38,466 bases of DNA, from positions 1-38,466 of the IMG/VR virus record IMGVR_UViG_3300044613_004774; one strand, 5' to 3'. The DNA comes from a virus. The translations under genes and the position numbers were made by a program. The notes beneath the pieces are model-generated. The model searched no databases. It was given only the letters and a program-made list of their open reading frames with translations, and was not told the origin of the DNA. This document shows positions 1-8,260 of the stretch, one piece after another. Every line of letters starts with the position of its first letter. Positions within the stretch are counted from its first letter, which is position 1.

Positions 1-68
1 AAGCGCAGCTGTGGATGTGGCTAAAAATCTATGAAAATTTCTAAAAATTTAGGATATGTGCGCAGCTA

Positions 69-1604
69 TTATCTGATTTCTGCCAATGGCATAAAGGTGC
101 TACTTAACTTGTGGCTGAACATACCAACCACAATCACATCCGCTGCATCACTGAAATGCGTAGCGTGTGCCTGGTCCATGCCTTTTTTACGTTCACTTGA
201 TTTGTCTTTACGTATGGCATCCTTACCACCTCTAACTGTTGGTGCGTTTTGCATTGAAATTAAAAGCTCCCTGCAATTGTTTGAATTAAAACGAACGCCT
301 GGGTAATCGTAATTTTCTTCATTCATTATGTTTACCCAAAGAAGGTGTTTCAAACTGTGATCTTCCTGCTTGTTCCAATTTGTCATTGATTGCACTGCCC
401 AACCTCGTTTCATCAATTGATTCATTACCTGGTCCGCATAGGTCATGGTGCTGTTTGCTTGAATATTGTTTCCAGATGGATCGTAGTAAAAGAATAAATG
501 CTTGTTTTGGTGCGCTTCATAATAGTCACAGAACTCTTTGATTAAATGGTCAATGATTTCAGGATGTTTTACGTAGAAATTCTTTACAAACCATAACTCA
601 TGCCCTTTATCTTGTGCAACAACCAAACAATTGATGTGACCGCCCCAGTCCATGCCAATGATTAAAGGTTCCAATGGGTTCAAATCCGCATCACCTAAGC
701 ATGTAGGCTTATCATTACTCATTAACTGTTGGTAATAGTTGTTGTCAAAGGATTGATTGTAGCAATGAATCTTTTCGTCTAGCTTCGGATAAAAGCATGT
801 CTCCACCTGTTTCATGCGTTCATTCAATATTTCGGCACGGTAAAGAAAATCAGGCATGATAGCCTTTGCATTCTTGAAGTACTGTTCGCCTAAATTTTTT
901 CTATTTACATACGCATTAGCGGAAAGGAATAGTACTTCTTTTGGGTTCAACTTAGCCTGTTCCTCATACTTGAATATCCAATTACCTTTAGCTGTTACTG
1001 GTGTAGAGGTAGCCAAGGTGATAGAGTGGTGAAGGTGGCAGTCTTTGAATAGTTTCCAAGTACCATCAGGGTAAATGGCTTTGCGTTCCTCATTACCCCT
1101 GTTAGTTAATAGCACATCTGTTTGGAACTGCTCTTCATCCAATAGCGCTGCTTCATCACCAACAATCCAATCAATATTCAAACCGCGTCCAGAAGCTGCA
1201 CCACCATCTTGCGAAATGAATAGCATTACAGCACCATTATACCAATACATGCAATTAGTATAGTCTAATGGTGGTTCATAAGGTTCTGGCCAATTCCACG
1301 TTTTAGGTGGTTTTTTTCCAACGACATAATGCAAATCCTTGTAGTAGCCTAATTGTTCTAATCCAGATATAGTTGAGGGAAGCGTTCGTGTTTTGATTTG
1401 TGCGTAAGACTGTGCGGCCATTACACCAGTAGAACGTGGCATCTGTTTAACGCACTCACTAATTGCCATTCCAAGTATCGTTGATTTTCCCGTACCTCTA
1501 GCCCAGCGAAGAAAACGCACTTTGACTGACTGCATAAAGAATAGCGAATACACAAAAAAAGCCTGTGCATCGTTCAATTTAACATCTTTAGCTAATGGTT
1601 GCAT
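69..1604 (-). CDS. terL: Terminase large subunit (DNA-packaging ATPase/nuclease)
   Basis: This is the motor that pumps phage DNA into the prohead through the portal and cuts the concatemer. The 511-aa length is normal for the family. Visible motifs are a Walker A (RGTGKST, residues 36-42), a Walker B with catalytic acid (WIVGDEAALLD, about residue 145-155), and a C-terminal RNase H-like nuclease with acidic clusters at GMDWGG (about 316), YYDPSGN (about 375) and FSDAADVI (about 484). The start overlaps the end of the upstream gene by 17 bases, so translation is probably coupled to the terminase small-subunit candidate. It is the last gene of the head block. The portal is not next to it but more than 30 kb away in window coordinates, unless the genome is circular. 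Family assignment is secure; the packaging mode (cos or pac) cannot be told. Confidence 0.93.
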   Translation of the reverse strand: MQPLAKDVKLNDAQAFFVYSLFFMQSVKVRFLRWARGTGKSTILGMAISECVKQMPRSTGVMAAQSYAQIKTRTLPSTISGLEQLGYYKDLHYVVGKKPPKTWNWPEPYEPPLDYTNCMYWYNGAVMLFISQDGGAASGRGLNIDWIVGDEAALLDEEQFQTDVLLTNRGNEERKAIYPDGTWKLFKDCHLHHSITLATSTPVTAKGNWIFKYEEQAKLNPKEVLFLSANAYVNRKNLGEQYFKNAKAIMPDFLYRAEILNERMKQVETCFYPKLDEKIHCYNQSFDNNYYQQLMSNDKPTCLGDADLNPLEPLIIGMDWGGHINCLVVAQDKGHELWFVKNFYVKHPEIIDHLIKEFCDYYEAHQNKHLFFYYDPSGNNIQANSTMTYADQVMNQLMKRGWAVQSMTNWNKQEDHSLKHLLWVNIMNEENYDYPGVRFNSNNCRELLISMQNAPTVRGGKDAIRKDKSSERKKGMDQAHATHFSDAADVIVVGMFSHKLSSTFMPLAEIR

Positions 1605-2220
1605 CTTCTATATCATTGAAGTCAAATGAACCTTTTTCCATAATTTTTTTGAATAATTCAGATGAATTCGGATCAATGTTGATATTGATTTGATTCATTT
1701 CCATTTTGGAGAAATTCGGCATTTCTGGATCTGTAGAATCTAATGCGTTAATCCTCATCACAAATTCCTCATCCTTTTGAATCAACTTCATCAATTTTTC
1801 ATAGGATGCTAAGTCTTTGGTTTTGTTGATAATTCGCGTGTTTCCGTTTTCATCCTTTTCCGTTTCGGAATTGAAATAATAGGCTGCACGTCTTTGATTC
1901 ATCTCAATCCTGCGAAGCGCACCTTCCGTCAATGTCATACGAAGGAAATCCTTACTCATGCTATTCATTGGTGCCAGTAAATCAATGGCATTTTTGAAGT
2001 CACGGTAAACGTCATTATCTGATAAAATAACGCCATTAGTTAACATCAGATTCTTGTATTTCTTTTTGGCTATTGTTTTGTTTTTATTGTGCTTTAGAAT
2101 CATGAATGCTGTTTCGTATCGATCACACAATTCTTGTTGCTTTTTGGTCAATCTGTGACCATGCTTGTAATATCGTTCAATAGCACTGAAATTATCTTCA
2201 ATTTTCTCTATATCACTCAT
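1588..2220 (-). CDS. Probable terminase small subunit
   Basis: This 210-aa protein lies directly upstream of terL and overlaps it by 17 bases, the usual place for the DNA-recognition subunit of terminase. It is mostly charged and helical. The N-terminal part (residues 20-80, with LTKKQQELCDRYETA and a lysine-rich stretch) could form a DNA-binding helix-turn-helix. The middle (residues 85-150) looks like an oligomerising helical core, and the tail (residues 165-210, IDPNSSELFKKIME) may contact the large subunit. No motif is diagnostic, so the call rests on position, size and composition. It could instead be an unrelated head protein. Confidence 0.55.
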   Translation of the reverse strand: MSDIEKIEDNFSAIERYYKHGHRLTKKQQELCDRYETAFMILKHNKNKTIAKKKYKNLMLTNGVILSDNDVYRDFKNAIDLLAPMNSMSKDFLRMTLTEGALRRIEMNQRRAAYYFNSETEKDENGNTRIINKTKDLASYEKLMKLIQKDEEFVMRINALDSTDPEMPNFSKMEMNQININIDPNSSELFKKIMEKGSFDFNDIEDATIS

Positions 2221-2926
2221 TGATTAATGTTTTGAGGTTGTTTTCATGTTTTTCAATCAACTTTTTGAAACGTTCAATTTCAGCAGTATTAGTTGATTTT
2301 TCAATCTTTCTTTTGTAATTCCTGATGTAATGGCGTGCATTTTCCATTTTAACAAATTCTTCCGCAGTTCTTGATTTCTTAATGAATTTGGCTGGAATTT
2401 GGTTTAATTCCAATCTTCTTAAATCAGCGTGTAATTCGTCAATATCCAAGCAAATATCCAAGATATTAATAGCGATTTGATGTCTTGATTCGTCCGAAAC
2501 AGCATTATACAAATCAGAACCTAAATGTTTACGAAGATCATATAATCGCCTGCGTTCTTTGTGTAGATGTTCTTTTATAGAATCTGTTTCGCCAGCCAAA
2601 TTAGCTGAAGTATAGCGATAATTACTTGACCAAGAATGATTGCTCTTTGCGCTTTCAGTAATCGTTGGTGGAACGGAATGATTTTGGTCAATAGGTTGTG
2701 CGCTTGCATGTTTTGCTTTGACCAACTTTGCGGAATTTTCATGATAATAAGATTTGAGGTTTTGAATTAAAATTTCTTTTTTGGATGGATTTTCAAGACC
2801 AAATAAAGACTTCAAAACATCCTTATCATGCGGAATTTTCATAAACAATGAAAGCCCAGCATTGTAGCTGAGCTCTCCATTGATGTACGCAAATATTTGA
2901 TTAAGAATTTGGCTTTGACCTGACAT
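2213..2926 (-). CDS. Unknown phage protein, helical
   Basis: Function not recognised. The first ATG (MSGQSQ) gives 237 aa; a GTG eight codons upstream is possible but would deepen the overlap with the preceding 77-aa gene, which is already 26 bases. The N-terminal 70 residues (IFAYINGELSYNAGLSLFM) look like a small folded domain, followed by a polar linker (about 75-115) and a long arginine/lysine/glutamate-rich helical C-terminus, probably a coiled coil. It sits between the tail-tube candidate and the terminase genes, and its stop overlaps the next start by 8 bases. The pair of small overlapping genes after a tail-tube gene recalls tail assembly chaperones, but there is no tape measure gene next to it, so this is only a guess. 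Confidence 0.7.
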   Translation of the reverse strand: MSGQSQILNQIFAYINGELSYNAGLSLFMKIPHDKDVLKSLFGLENPSKKEILIQNLKSYYHENSAKLVKAKHASAQPIDQNHSVPPTITESAKSNHSWSSNYRYTSANLAGETDSIKEHLHKERRRLYDLRKHLGSDLYNAVSDESRHQIAINILDICLDIDELHADLRRLELNQIPAKFIKKSRTAEEFVKMENARHYIRNYKRKIEKSTNTAEIERFKKLIEKHENNLKTLINE

Positions 2927-3134
2927 TTTTTGGTGCGATAAAATCTGCACCTAAATTAACCAATCTTTCCGCTTTCTCTACGGACATAGTTTTCAGGTCA
3001 ATAACTCCAAATTTTCCAATTGAAAACCTATGAATCAATTTTGGATAGTCAAGCCGAATTCTATACAACTTAGCCACCTCTTTAGGAAGTAGAGAGTTGA
3101 AATTGGGTTTACCCTTTTTTTTCGGCGTTTCCAT
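2901..3134 (-). CDS. Small unknown phage protein (77 aa)
   Basis: A 77-aa basic protein starting two bases after the stop of the 175-aa gene and overlapping the following gene. The N-terminus is lysine-rich (METPKKKGKPNFN) and the rest predicts as helix (LLPKEVAKLYRI, MSVEKAERLVNLG). There is no recognisable domain. The tight spacing on both sides makes it a real member of the head/tail operon. The overlap contains an A6 run (CCAAAAAATG), see findings. Confidence 0.7.
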   Translation of the reverse strand: METPKKKGKPNFNSLLPKEVAKLYRIRLDYPKLIHRFSIGKFGVIDLKTMSVEKAERLVNLGADFIAPKNVRSKPNS

Positions 3135-3136
3135 TA

Positions 3137-3664
3137 TTAAGCACCAGTTAAGTCAATTGTTCCTTCATAGTATGGAGCAACTCTTCCTGTTTTGTCTATA
3201 ACCGTAAGTGCCCAGTTCTTTTCGTCTGATAATACCAAACCATTTGAACCAACAGTAGTTTCAATTGTTGCCGGAATATCTTTTGAACCGATTACGCGAA
3301 TTTTACCCTCTTTGTTTTGAATTAAAAACACAAAACAGCCATTCAAATGCTTGTCAACCCATTCATCCGCCGCAATACTTTTCAACACTTTGAATGGAAA
3401 TTCTGATTGAATTGACTTACTACCAGTCACTCCTACTCCATTTTCGATTAAACCAACTGTATCTGAAATAGCTGTAATGGTAGCCCATTTCTTATCAGTT
3501 TTCAAAACAATGTTGCCATCTAAAGTGATGGAATCACCTACGGCAGTTGTTGTTTTTCTCGCAGGAAAAACATCAATATCACAAGGGCATACTGCATATA
3601 TTGTTACAGCAAAACCAGGTCTTGTGGATTCACCACAATCGGAAATTAAATCTGTGATTTCCAT
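3137..3664 (-). CDS. Probable structural protein, tail-tube candidate
   Basis: This 175-aa protein is rich in beta-prone segments, with many Thr/Val/Ile residues and short charged turns, and has no signal peptide or membrane segment. Segments such as NGCFVFLIQNKEGKIRVIGSK and NWALTVIDKTGRVAPYYEG look like the paired strands of phage tail-tube or other all-beta virion proteins of about this size. It follows the capsid and coiled-coil genes in the same operon, which suits a major virion protein. Assignment as tail tube is inference from composition and position. A head-completion or decoration protein is the main alternative. Confidence 0.5.
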   Translation of the reverse strand: MEITDLISDCGESTRPGFAVTIYAVCPCDIDVFPARKTTTAVGDSITLDGNIVLKTDKKWATITAISDTVGLIENGVGVTGSKSIQSEFPFKVLKSIAADEWVDKHLNGCFVFLIQNKEGKIRVIGSKDIPATIETTVGSNGLVLSDEKNWALTVIDKTGRVAPYYEGTIDLTGA

Positions 3665-3689
3665 TTTTGACTAATTAAAAAGATTAATA

Positions 3690-4052
3690 TTAATTTTTAA
3701 CAATTTGCAAACCTGCATACTTGATTTCAATCAAGCCATCAAGCACATCGGCATATTTTTCGGAATTCTCCATTATTTCAGTAGAACTTACCAATTTTCC
3801 TTTGATTCGAGTTTGCAAGTGACCCTTTTTAAAGGAAACTGTTACCCCATGCTTTTTAGATTTGTAAGTACCAACAACCTCTTTAGTGAACGCAACATTG
3901 GCTTGTTTAGCTTCTTTCAATTCTGCTTGCAATTTTTCAATTTCAGCACTTAATTCAGCTATTTTTTGTTCGTGTGCCTCAATTAGGCTAACTGTTTGCG
4001 CTTTCAATGCTTCATTTTCTTGTTGCATCGCTTTTATTTCTTTATCAGTCAT
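3690..4052 (-). CDS. Coiled-coil virion-associated protein, unknown
   Basis: The protein begins MTDKEIKAMQQENEAL. The upstream in-frame TTG would add only three residues, so the ATG at 4052 is preferred, giving 120 aa. Residues 1-52 form a strong heptad-repeat coiled coil (IAELSAEIEKLQAELKEA). Residues 55-120 look like a compact beta domain (GTYKSKKHGVTVSFKKGH, DGLIEIKYAGLQIVKN). It is placed just after the capsid gene and a hairpin. A head accessory, scaffold-like or cement role is possible, but nothing in the sequence settles it. Confidence 0.7.
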   Translation of the reverse strand: MTDKEIKAMQQENEALKAQTVSLIEAHEQKIAELSAEIEKLQAELKEAKQANVAFTKEVVGTYKSKKHGVTVSFKKGHLQTRIKGKLVSSTEIMENSEKYADVLDGLIEIKYAGLQIVKN

Positions 4053-4079
4053 GATTGACAATTATTAAAGTGAATGAAT

Positions 4080-4106
4080 AAGCACCCATTTTCATGAGTG
4101 CTTTTT
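4080..4106. terminator. Hairpin after the capsid gene, possible weak terminator
   Basis: AGCACCCAT (4081-4089) and ATGAGTGCT (4094-4102) pair as a 9-bp stem with one G-T pair and a TTTC loop. The plus side is followed by TTTTT, but the minus side, the direction of the operon, has only TTATT. In the operon direction it would be at best a weak terminator, or an mRNA-stabilising hairpin that keeps capsid message more abundant than the downstream genes. Confidence 0.5.
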
Positions 4107-4111
4107 AATTA

Positions 4112-5221
4112 TTATTCTTCTTCGTCTTCTGGAACGTCATTAACAAAAACAACATCCAAGGTATCAAATCCCCAACCTCTAGCAAAATCAGTCAAGATAT
4201 GAACATCTCTTTTATCCAATTGAATGGTTGGATTTGGCATTACGATTTTATCGTACATTTTCAAAAGATTTCCATTTACTCCAGTTGGTGTAAATAACAT
4301 ACGATCACTTCCATTCAAATCATCCAAACCAACCAATGTTTTTGAAGTTCCCCAAAGCTTAGTTGTTGGTCCTTCAAAATCGCGATTTTGACCAAAAGCA
4401 TCACGATAAGCATAGATGTAATCTTGCAAACGCTGGCTGGAAACAAAAATAAATCCTTCTTTTCCTACCCATTCGCTAGGCAAATCGCGGTTGAATTTCT
4501 CATATTTTTCAACAATATTAGAAGTTGTAATTGCTCCAACAGGTATTGGTGTAATATTTCCATCAGCCACTTCATTAGCAATGATTGTGAAAACGCCATT
4601 TGCAGATGAGATAGATGAGCCAGCAGTTCCAGCAGTAGGAGCGGCAAAAACACCTTTCACACTCATTGCACGTAATTCTTCCGTTATACCAGGAATAATG
4701 TGGTAATCAAACAACCATTTAACAATAGGGAATTGATCAGGTGTTTTGTTTTCATCATTTAAGAATGCTAAATAAGTTTTATATAACTCATGCAAATTAT
4801 CCAACGTCGTGTCCATTTTAATATCATAAATGGTGTTCACGTAAGGATTCATTTCTACTCCACCTTTAGGTGTCCAAGCTTTTTGCCACGGCTGTAAAAA
4901 TTCACCTCTAGCTGAACTTGTAGTAACATATCTATTTCGCACACCAGGAATTGGCTTCATGTACTGCTCGAAGTCTGTACCTTTCAAGATGTTGACCCAA
5001 ATAGTTTTGGAGTAATACTTGAAATATTCTTCGATTTGTGTTCGAATAGCAGAAACATCCACACCATCAATTGACAATGCACCGTTTGGTACTTTTGAAA
5101 AGGAAAGAATGGCTGTTGCCAATATTCCAGAAATTAACGGGTCAAAACCTACAGTTCCCCCCATTACCGCTCCCATCAACATCGTGAAGGAAAGCACTAA
5201 GATTAAGTTAATTGTTCTCAC
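4112..5221 (-). CDS. Major capsid protein (HK97-like)
   Basis: At 369 aa, directly downstream of the prohead protease-scaffold gene, this has the position and size of an HK97-fold major capsid protein. Typical features are an N-terminal helical arm (about residues 55-75), a middle domain with ISSQRLQDYIYAYR-like helices (VSSQRLQDYIYAYRDAFG) and a C-terminal segment (LVGLDDLNGSDRMLFTP, then DFARGWGFDTLDVVFVND) of the type seen near the P-domain end. The first about 42 residues are strikingly hydrophobic (MRTINLILVLSFTMLMGAV, then PLISGILATAILSF), looking like a signal peptide or membrane hairpin, which is odd for a capsid protein. This stretch could be a delta-domain-like piece removed by the protease. 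The acidic end is EDEEE. Confidence 0.8.
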   Translation of the reverse strand: MRTINLILVLSFTMLMGAVMGGTVGFDPLISGILATAILSFSKVPNGALSIDGVDVSAIRTQIEEYFKYYSKTIWVNILKGTDFEQYMKPIPGVRNRYVTTSSARGEFLQPWQKAWTPKGGVEMNPYVNTIYDIKMDTTLDNLHELYKTYLAFLNDENKTPDQFPIVKWLFDYHIIPGITEELRAMSVKGVFAAPTAGTAGSSISSANGVFTIIANEVADGNITPIPVGAITTSNIVEKYEKFNRDLPSEWVGKEGFIFVSSQRLQDYIYAYRDAFGQNRDFEGPTTKLWGTSKTLVGLDDLNGSDRMLFTPTGVNGNLLKMYDKIVMPNPTIQLDKRDVHILTDFARGWGFDTLDVVFVNDVPEDEEE

Positions 5222-5246
5222 TTATTTGCTGTTTTAAAAATTACAA

Positions 5247-6488
5247 TTAAAGGCCAAGATCTTTGGCGGCTTGTTTGTTGACCTCGTTGTTTGGATCCAT
5301 GAAAGATGGTCCATCAAACGCGGCACCTGATACAGGCTTTGGTTCGGTTACGGTCGCTCCTGGACCTTCCAATTTTGCAATTCTTTGACCGAATGCTTCA
5401 ATTTGACTTGAAATTGGAGCAAGCGCAGACGCAATAGCTTCTTCAATTGAAGGAGCTGGATTTTCGATTGCAACTGGAGCTTCTACTACTTGTGTAACTG
5501 GTGCTGGCGGTGCACTTTGTAGGCTCACAATGTGATTTTGGACAGTAGCCAAATCTTCCACTGAAAGCACTTCGCCTTCCATAACATCTCTTCCTAAGAT
5601 GTTTGAAAATACCTCGTTTTTCATTTGAACTGGTTTTTTGTGTTTAGAAAATATACCCATACTTTGATTTTGAGCGTTTTGAATTTCTTGTGATAATAAT
5701 GAAATAACTTCTTCCATTGATTTCATGCCATCAATCAATCCTAATTTGATGGCATCATACGAATAATACATTTCGCCACTTAGTGCCTTTTCGTCAATTT
5801 GTGGTCTTGCTGTTGTTACTTGATTGATGAAAACATCATTGATTGGATCTAACATTTTCGTGATTACATCCTCATGATTTCCAGCCAACATATTTTCAAT
5901 ACTTCTATTCTTTCTAGTTGATTTTGAAGAATAAACATTTACTTGAACATAACGTGGTTTATCCGGACTATCTGGATTATCCTTGTAATAGGAAATCATT
6001 GTTCCAATTGAACCAACCCTATCCGTATTAACTGAAGTATAAATGGCATCGCATTGTGAAGCCAACCAATAACCAGCGGAAGCACATGATGAAGATATGT
6101 AAGCAAAAATAGGTTTCGGAAAATCGTTTATGGTATTAGCCAAATTCTCTGTGTACGCCACTTGTCCTCCTGGTGTATCAAAATCTAAAAGAACACCACC
6201 AATTGAAGGATTGGAAGCGTAAGACTTTAAAAGATTATTGATGGATTCAGTTCCAAGTACACCGCACCAATCTTCACGCATAATAACATCATGAATGCGA
6301 ATAACCGCAACATCTTTACCGCTATTCAAATCTGAAATCATTAATGCTTCCGATTTCATGGAAACCAATGTATTCAAATTAACAGGTTCGCCAGCAAACA
6401 TACGCTGCATCATTTCATTTACCGAAATAGCATAGGCTTCATCAATAGCCCATGCGGATGAAAGAATTGTGCGTAATAATGGATTCAT
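5247..6488 (-). CDS. Prohead protease (S49/SppA-ClpP fold) fused to scaffold
   Basis: This 413-aa protein starts with an S49-type serine protease domain (about residues 50-265). The segment SSSCASAGYWLASQCDAI (about residues 131-148) carries the family's nucleophile-serine turn (ASAGY). IGGVLLDFDTPGGQVAYTEN upstream is the oxyanion-side strand-turn typical of SppA/ClpP folds. The C-terminal region (about 290-413) is Ala/Pro/Glu-rich with a short coiled coil (SSQIEAFGQRIAKLEG) and resembles a scaffolding domain. Protease and scaffold in one chain match the self-cleaving head-assembly proteins of many siphoviruses. It lies just upstream of the capsid gene, so it probably trims the capsid N-terminus and itself. 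Confidence 0.85.
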   Translation of the reverse strand: MNPLLRTILSSAWAIDEAYAISVNEMMQRMFAGEPVNLNTLVSMKSEALMISDLNSGKDVAVIRIHDVIMREDWCGVLGTESINNLLKSYASNPSIGGVLLDFDTPGGQVAYTENLANTINDFPKPIFAYISSSCASAGYWLASQCDAIYTSVNTDRVGSIGTMISYYKDNPDSPDKPRYVQVNVYSSKSTRKNRSIENMLAGNHEDVITKMLDPINDVFINQVTTARPQIDEKALSGEMYYSYDAIKLGLIDGMKSMEEVISLLSQEIQNAQNQSMGIFSKHKKPVQMKNEVFSNILGRDVMEGEVLSVEDLATVQNHIVSLQSAPPAPVTQVVEAPVAIENPAPSIEEAIASALAPISSQIEAFGQRIAKLEGPGATVTEPKPVSGAAFDGPSFMDPNNEVNKQAAKDLGL

Positions 6489-6534
6489 GCTCCAAAATTG
6501 ACCTATTTATAATATTCAAAAAAGGACAATATTT

Positions 6535-7044
6535 TTAATCAAATAATCTATGTTGCGCTTCAATAACCTCTTTAGTTCGTTTTTTAGAAATGCTTTTTTC
6601 TGGATACCTAGCACGGTAGTACATTTTAACTGCCGTATCATTGGCCAAATCATCCTCTGTTATTTGATAGTAATTCAAAAATTTCTGAATGGAATCCTGA
6701 ATGGAATATTCATCAGAATGATTGATGTTAATGAAATCAATCAATTGTTGATCAAACATTTCTTTCAATCGGAAATCAATCAACAAAATTCCCTCATGCG
6801 AAAGATTCAATTTTTTTTGAGCCAGTTGATGGGAATGGTAAATGCAAGGTAAAACATCGTTTAATCTTACCTTGTCCAGTTCCTTGCATACTGCTTCATC
6901 CTTACCAAGAGGTTCTAAAATCAAAGCGGAAAAATGGCATCTTTTGTTGACAATATGAAAAGGATCTATCTCCTTGGATGCTGCAATGTATTTTTTGAGG
7001 TAACTGCGAATAGGCAGGTCAAATTTCAAAGTGTATTGAGTCAT
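6535..7044 (-). CDS. Unknown phage protein, 169 aa
   Basis: First gene of the head block, starting just below the repeat-rich 528-base region. I do not recognise the family. The protein is mixed alpha/beta and charged, with an N-terminal strand-helix (YTLKFDLPIRSYLKKYI), a central helical part, and a C-terminal half (ITEDDLANDTAVKMYYRARY, then KSISKKRTKEV) that could include a helix-turn-helix. Because it is promoter-proximal and adjacent to the repeats, a regulator or replication factor acting on that region is conceivable, but this is inference only. Confidence 0.75.
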   Translation of the reverse strand: MTQYTLKFDLPIRSYLKKYIAASKEIDPFHIVNKRCHFSALILEPLGKDEAVCKELDKVRLNDVLPCIYHSHQLAQKKLNLSHEGILLIDFRLKEMFDQQLIDFININHSDEYSIQDSIQKFLNYYQITEDDLANDTAVKMYYRARYPEKSISKKRTKEVIEAQHRLFD

Positions 7045-7119
7045 GTGGTGCGATTTTAATAGGGTAAATTTAGGTTAAATAATTTTTCACCAAAAAAAAG
7101 CCCAGATTTTTTCTTGCAT

Positions 7120-7390
7120 TTTCTGCAAAAAATCCGCTATTCTGCCAACTCCCTGATAATCAGCACTAGTAGTTTTTTAGCAAAATCAACTAAATCCTTT
7201 ACCAGCATTGAAATAGCGTGTTTTTTTAGCGGAAAAAAGCAAATCCGCTATTCCGCTATTTTCATAGCAGGTTTCAAAAAATCCGCTATTTTTTTTATTC
7301 TATTCATAACTGATTGATTTATATATAATTATATCTTATTTTATATACTATTTACAGGGGTAAAAAGCGAAATAGCGGAATAGCGTTTTT
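7120..7390. repeat. CCGCTATT repeat cluster around an AT-rich segment: candidate origin or operator region
   Basis: The 528-base gap 7045-7572 has no credible gene. It holds CCGCTATT at 7134-7141, 7245-7252, 7253-7260 and 7283-7290, and the reverse complement AATAGCGG at 7371-7378 followed by a 7/8 copy to 7385. Weaker copies occur at 7212-7219 and 7227-7232. The 15-mer CGCTATTCCGCTATT (7246-7260) recurs inverted and perfect at 7371-7385, enclosing about 65 nearly pure A/T bases (7287-7352). Inverted iterons around an unwinding-type segment suggest a replication origin; operator clusters for the head promoter are the alternative. Confidence 0.6.
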
Positions 7391-7487
7391 TTTCGGCAAT
7401 TCTCATAGAAAATGTAACTTAATACAAAAACCGTCTATTTTCCGCAAATTTTAACTTTTTTGATGATTTTCCGCAAATTTCAACAAA

Positions 7488-7523
7488 AAAAAATGCCGAT
7501 TTCGGTGAAAATCGGCATTTTAA
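7488..7523. terminator. Strong bidirectional intrinsic terminator after the endolysin gene
   Basis: AAATGCCGAT (7491-7500) and ATCGGCATTT (7511-7520) form a 10-bp perfect stem with a 10-base loop, flanked by an A-run on the left and TTTTAAAA on the right, so it can work in both directions. It closes the tail/lysis operon coming from 15.6 kb and insulates the repeat region and head operon below it. Confidence 0.8.
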
Positions 7524-7572
7524 AAAATTAAAGTACTGGGGTATAAGCTGTTAATTTTTCAACTTAATACAT

Positions 7573-8088
7573 TCAAATTTCATTTTTTGAGATTTCTCCT
7601 TTAACAGTGAGTTGAATAACGCGCACATTAGCTGGCTGCGCAATCTTCCAAGCTGTGCGTCTCGCTTCCACCAATCTTGTCTTCAAAATTCGAGTTACAT
7701 TGACCATATCCGATTGATTTCCGCCCAAAACATGGTAACAAGTGGAATCTTCACCAACATAAATTCCAACATGACCGCCACCATTTCTGCTAAAGCAAAG
7801 AACATCACCTAACATTGGAACTGGTGAAGGATTTCCGAATTTTCTCCAGCTCAATGCACGAAGAGGAATTTTCACACCATCTACATTTGCCATTTTAGCT
7901 ACATACGCCATGAAAAGCCCACACCATGGAATTGAATCTGCTGTATAAACTTTTTCCAATCCTACTTCCTCAGCCCATTTGATGATATCAGGATTGTTCT
8001 TTGTTCCTGGTACTTCCTTTGTACCAATTAATTTAACTGCCTCCACCAACAATTTAGGAGACCTTTCATTTTTTAAAAAATCGTACAT
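7573..8088 (-). CDS. Endolysin, NlpC/P60-CHAP-like cysteine peptidase (TIGR02594-type)
   Basis: This 171-aa protein is predicted to cleave host peptidoglycan at lysis. The cysteine-peptidase triad pattern is clear: catalytic Cys56 in PWCGLFMAYVA, His106 in GGGHVGIYVGED, and a polar residue in the following strand region (HVLGGNQSDMVNV). The N-terminal VKLIGTKEVPGTKNNPDI segment is characteristic of the TIGR02594 group of phage and bacterial lysins. There is no signal peptide, so export would need the holin, which lies about 24 kb away at 31.5 kb. It is the last gene of the tail operon, four to seven bases after the 54-aa gene, and is followed by a strong terminator. Confidence 0.85.
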   Translation of the reverse strand: MYDFLKNERSPKLLVEAVKLIGTKEVPGTKNNPDIIKWAEEVGLEKVYTADSIPWCGLFMAYVAKMANVDGVKIPLRALSWRKFGNPSPVPMLGDVLCFSRNGGGHVGIYVGEDSTCYHVLGGNQSDMVNVTRILKTRLVEARRTAWKIAQPANVRVIQLTVKGEISKNEI

Positions 8089-8094
8089 GGTAAA

Positions 8095-8259
8095 TTATTT
8101 TAAGTAAAAAATTCGTTTCTCAAAATCGAAGTAAATTTCTTTTCCTTCTTGCGGTTCAATATCGCAAATTTGGCCAATTGCAATTTCATTTGGCTCGGTC
8201 GGGTCGTCAAGTCGGCAATACAGAAACTTACCAGTTATTTTATCGATTACGCTTTTCAT
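8095..8259 (-). CDS. Small unknown protein (54 aa) between fibre and endolysin
   Basis: An ATG at 8259 opens 54 codons ending in TAA at 8095-8097: begins MKSVIDKITGKFLYCRLDD and ends EIYFDFEKRIFYLK. It fills the gap between the fibre stop and the endolysin start almost exactly (one and six bases), which supports it as a real gene. Small proteins of this kind next to a fibre gene may be fibre chaperones or caps, but no family is recognised. No membrane segment. Confidence 0.65.
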   Translation of the reverse strand: MKSVIDKITGKFLYCRLDDPTEPNEIAIGQICDIEPQEGKEIYFDFEKRIFYLK

Positions 8260-8260
8260 G

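Noticed and set aside
1-75. GCGCAGCT repeat (3-10 and 60-67) as a cos or terminal repeat
   Set aside because: Only 8 bases, not seen at the right end, and no other evidence for a packaging site.
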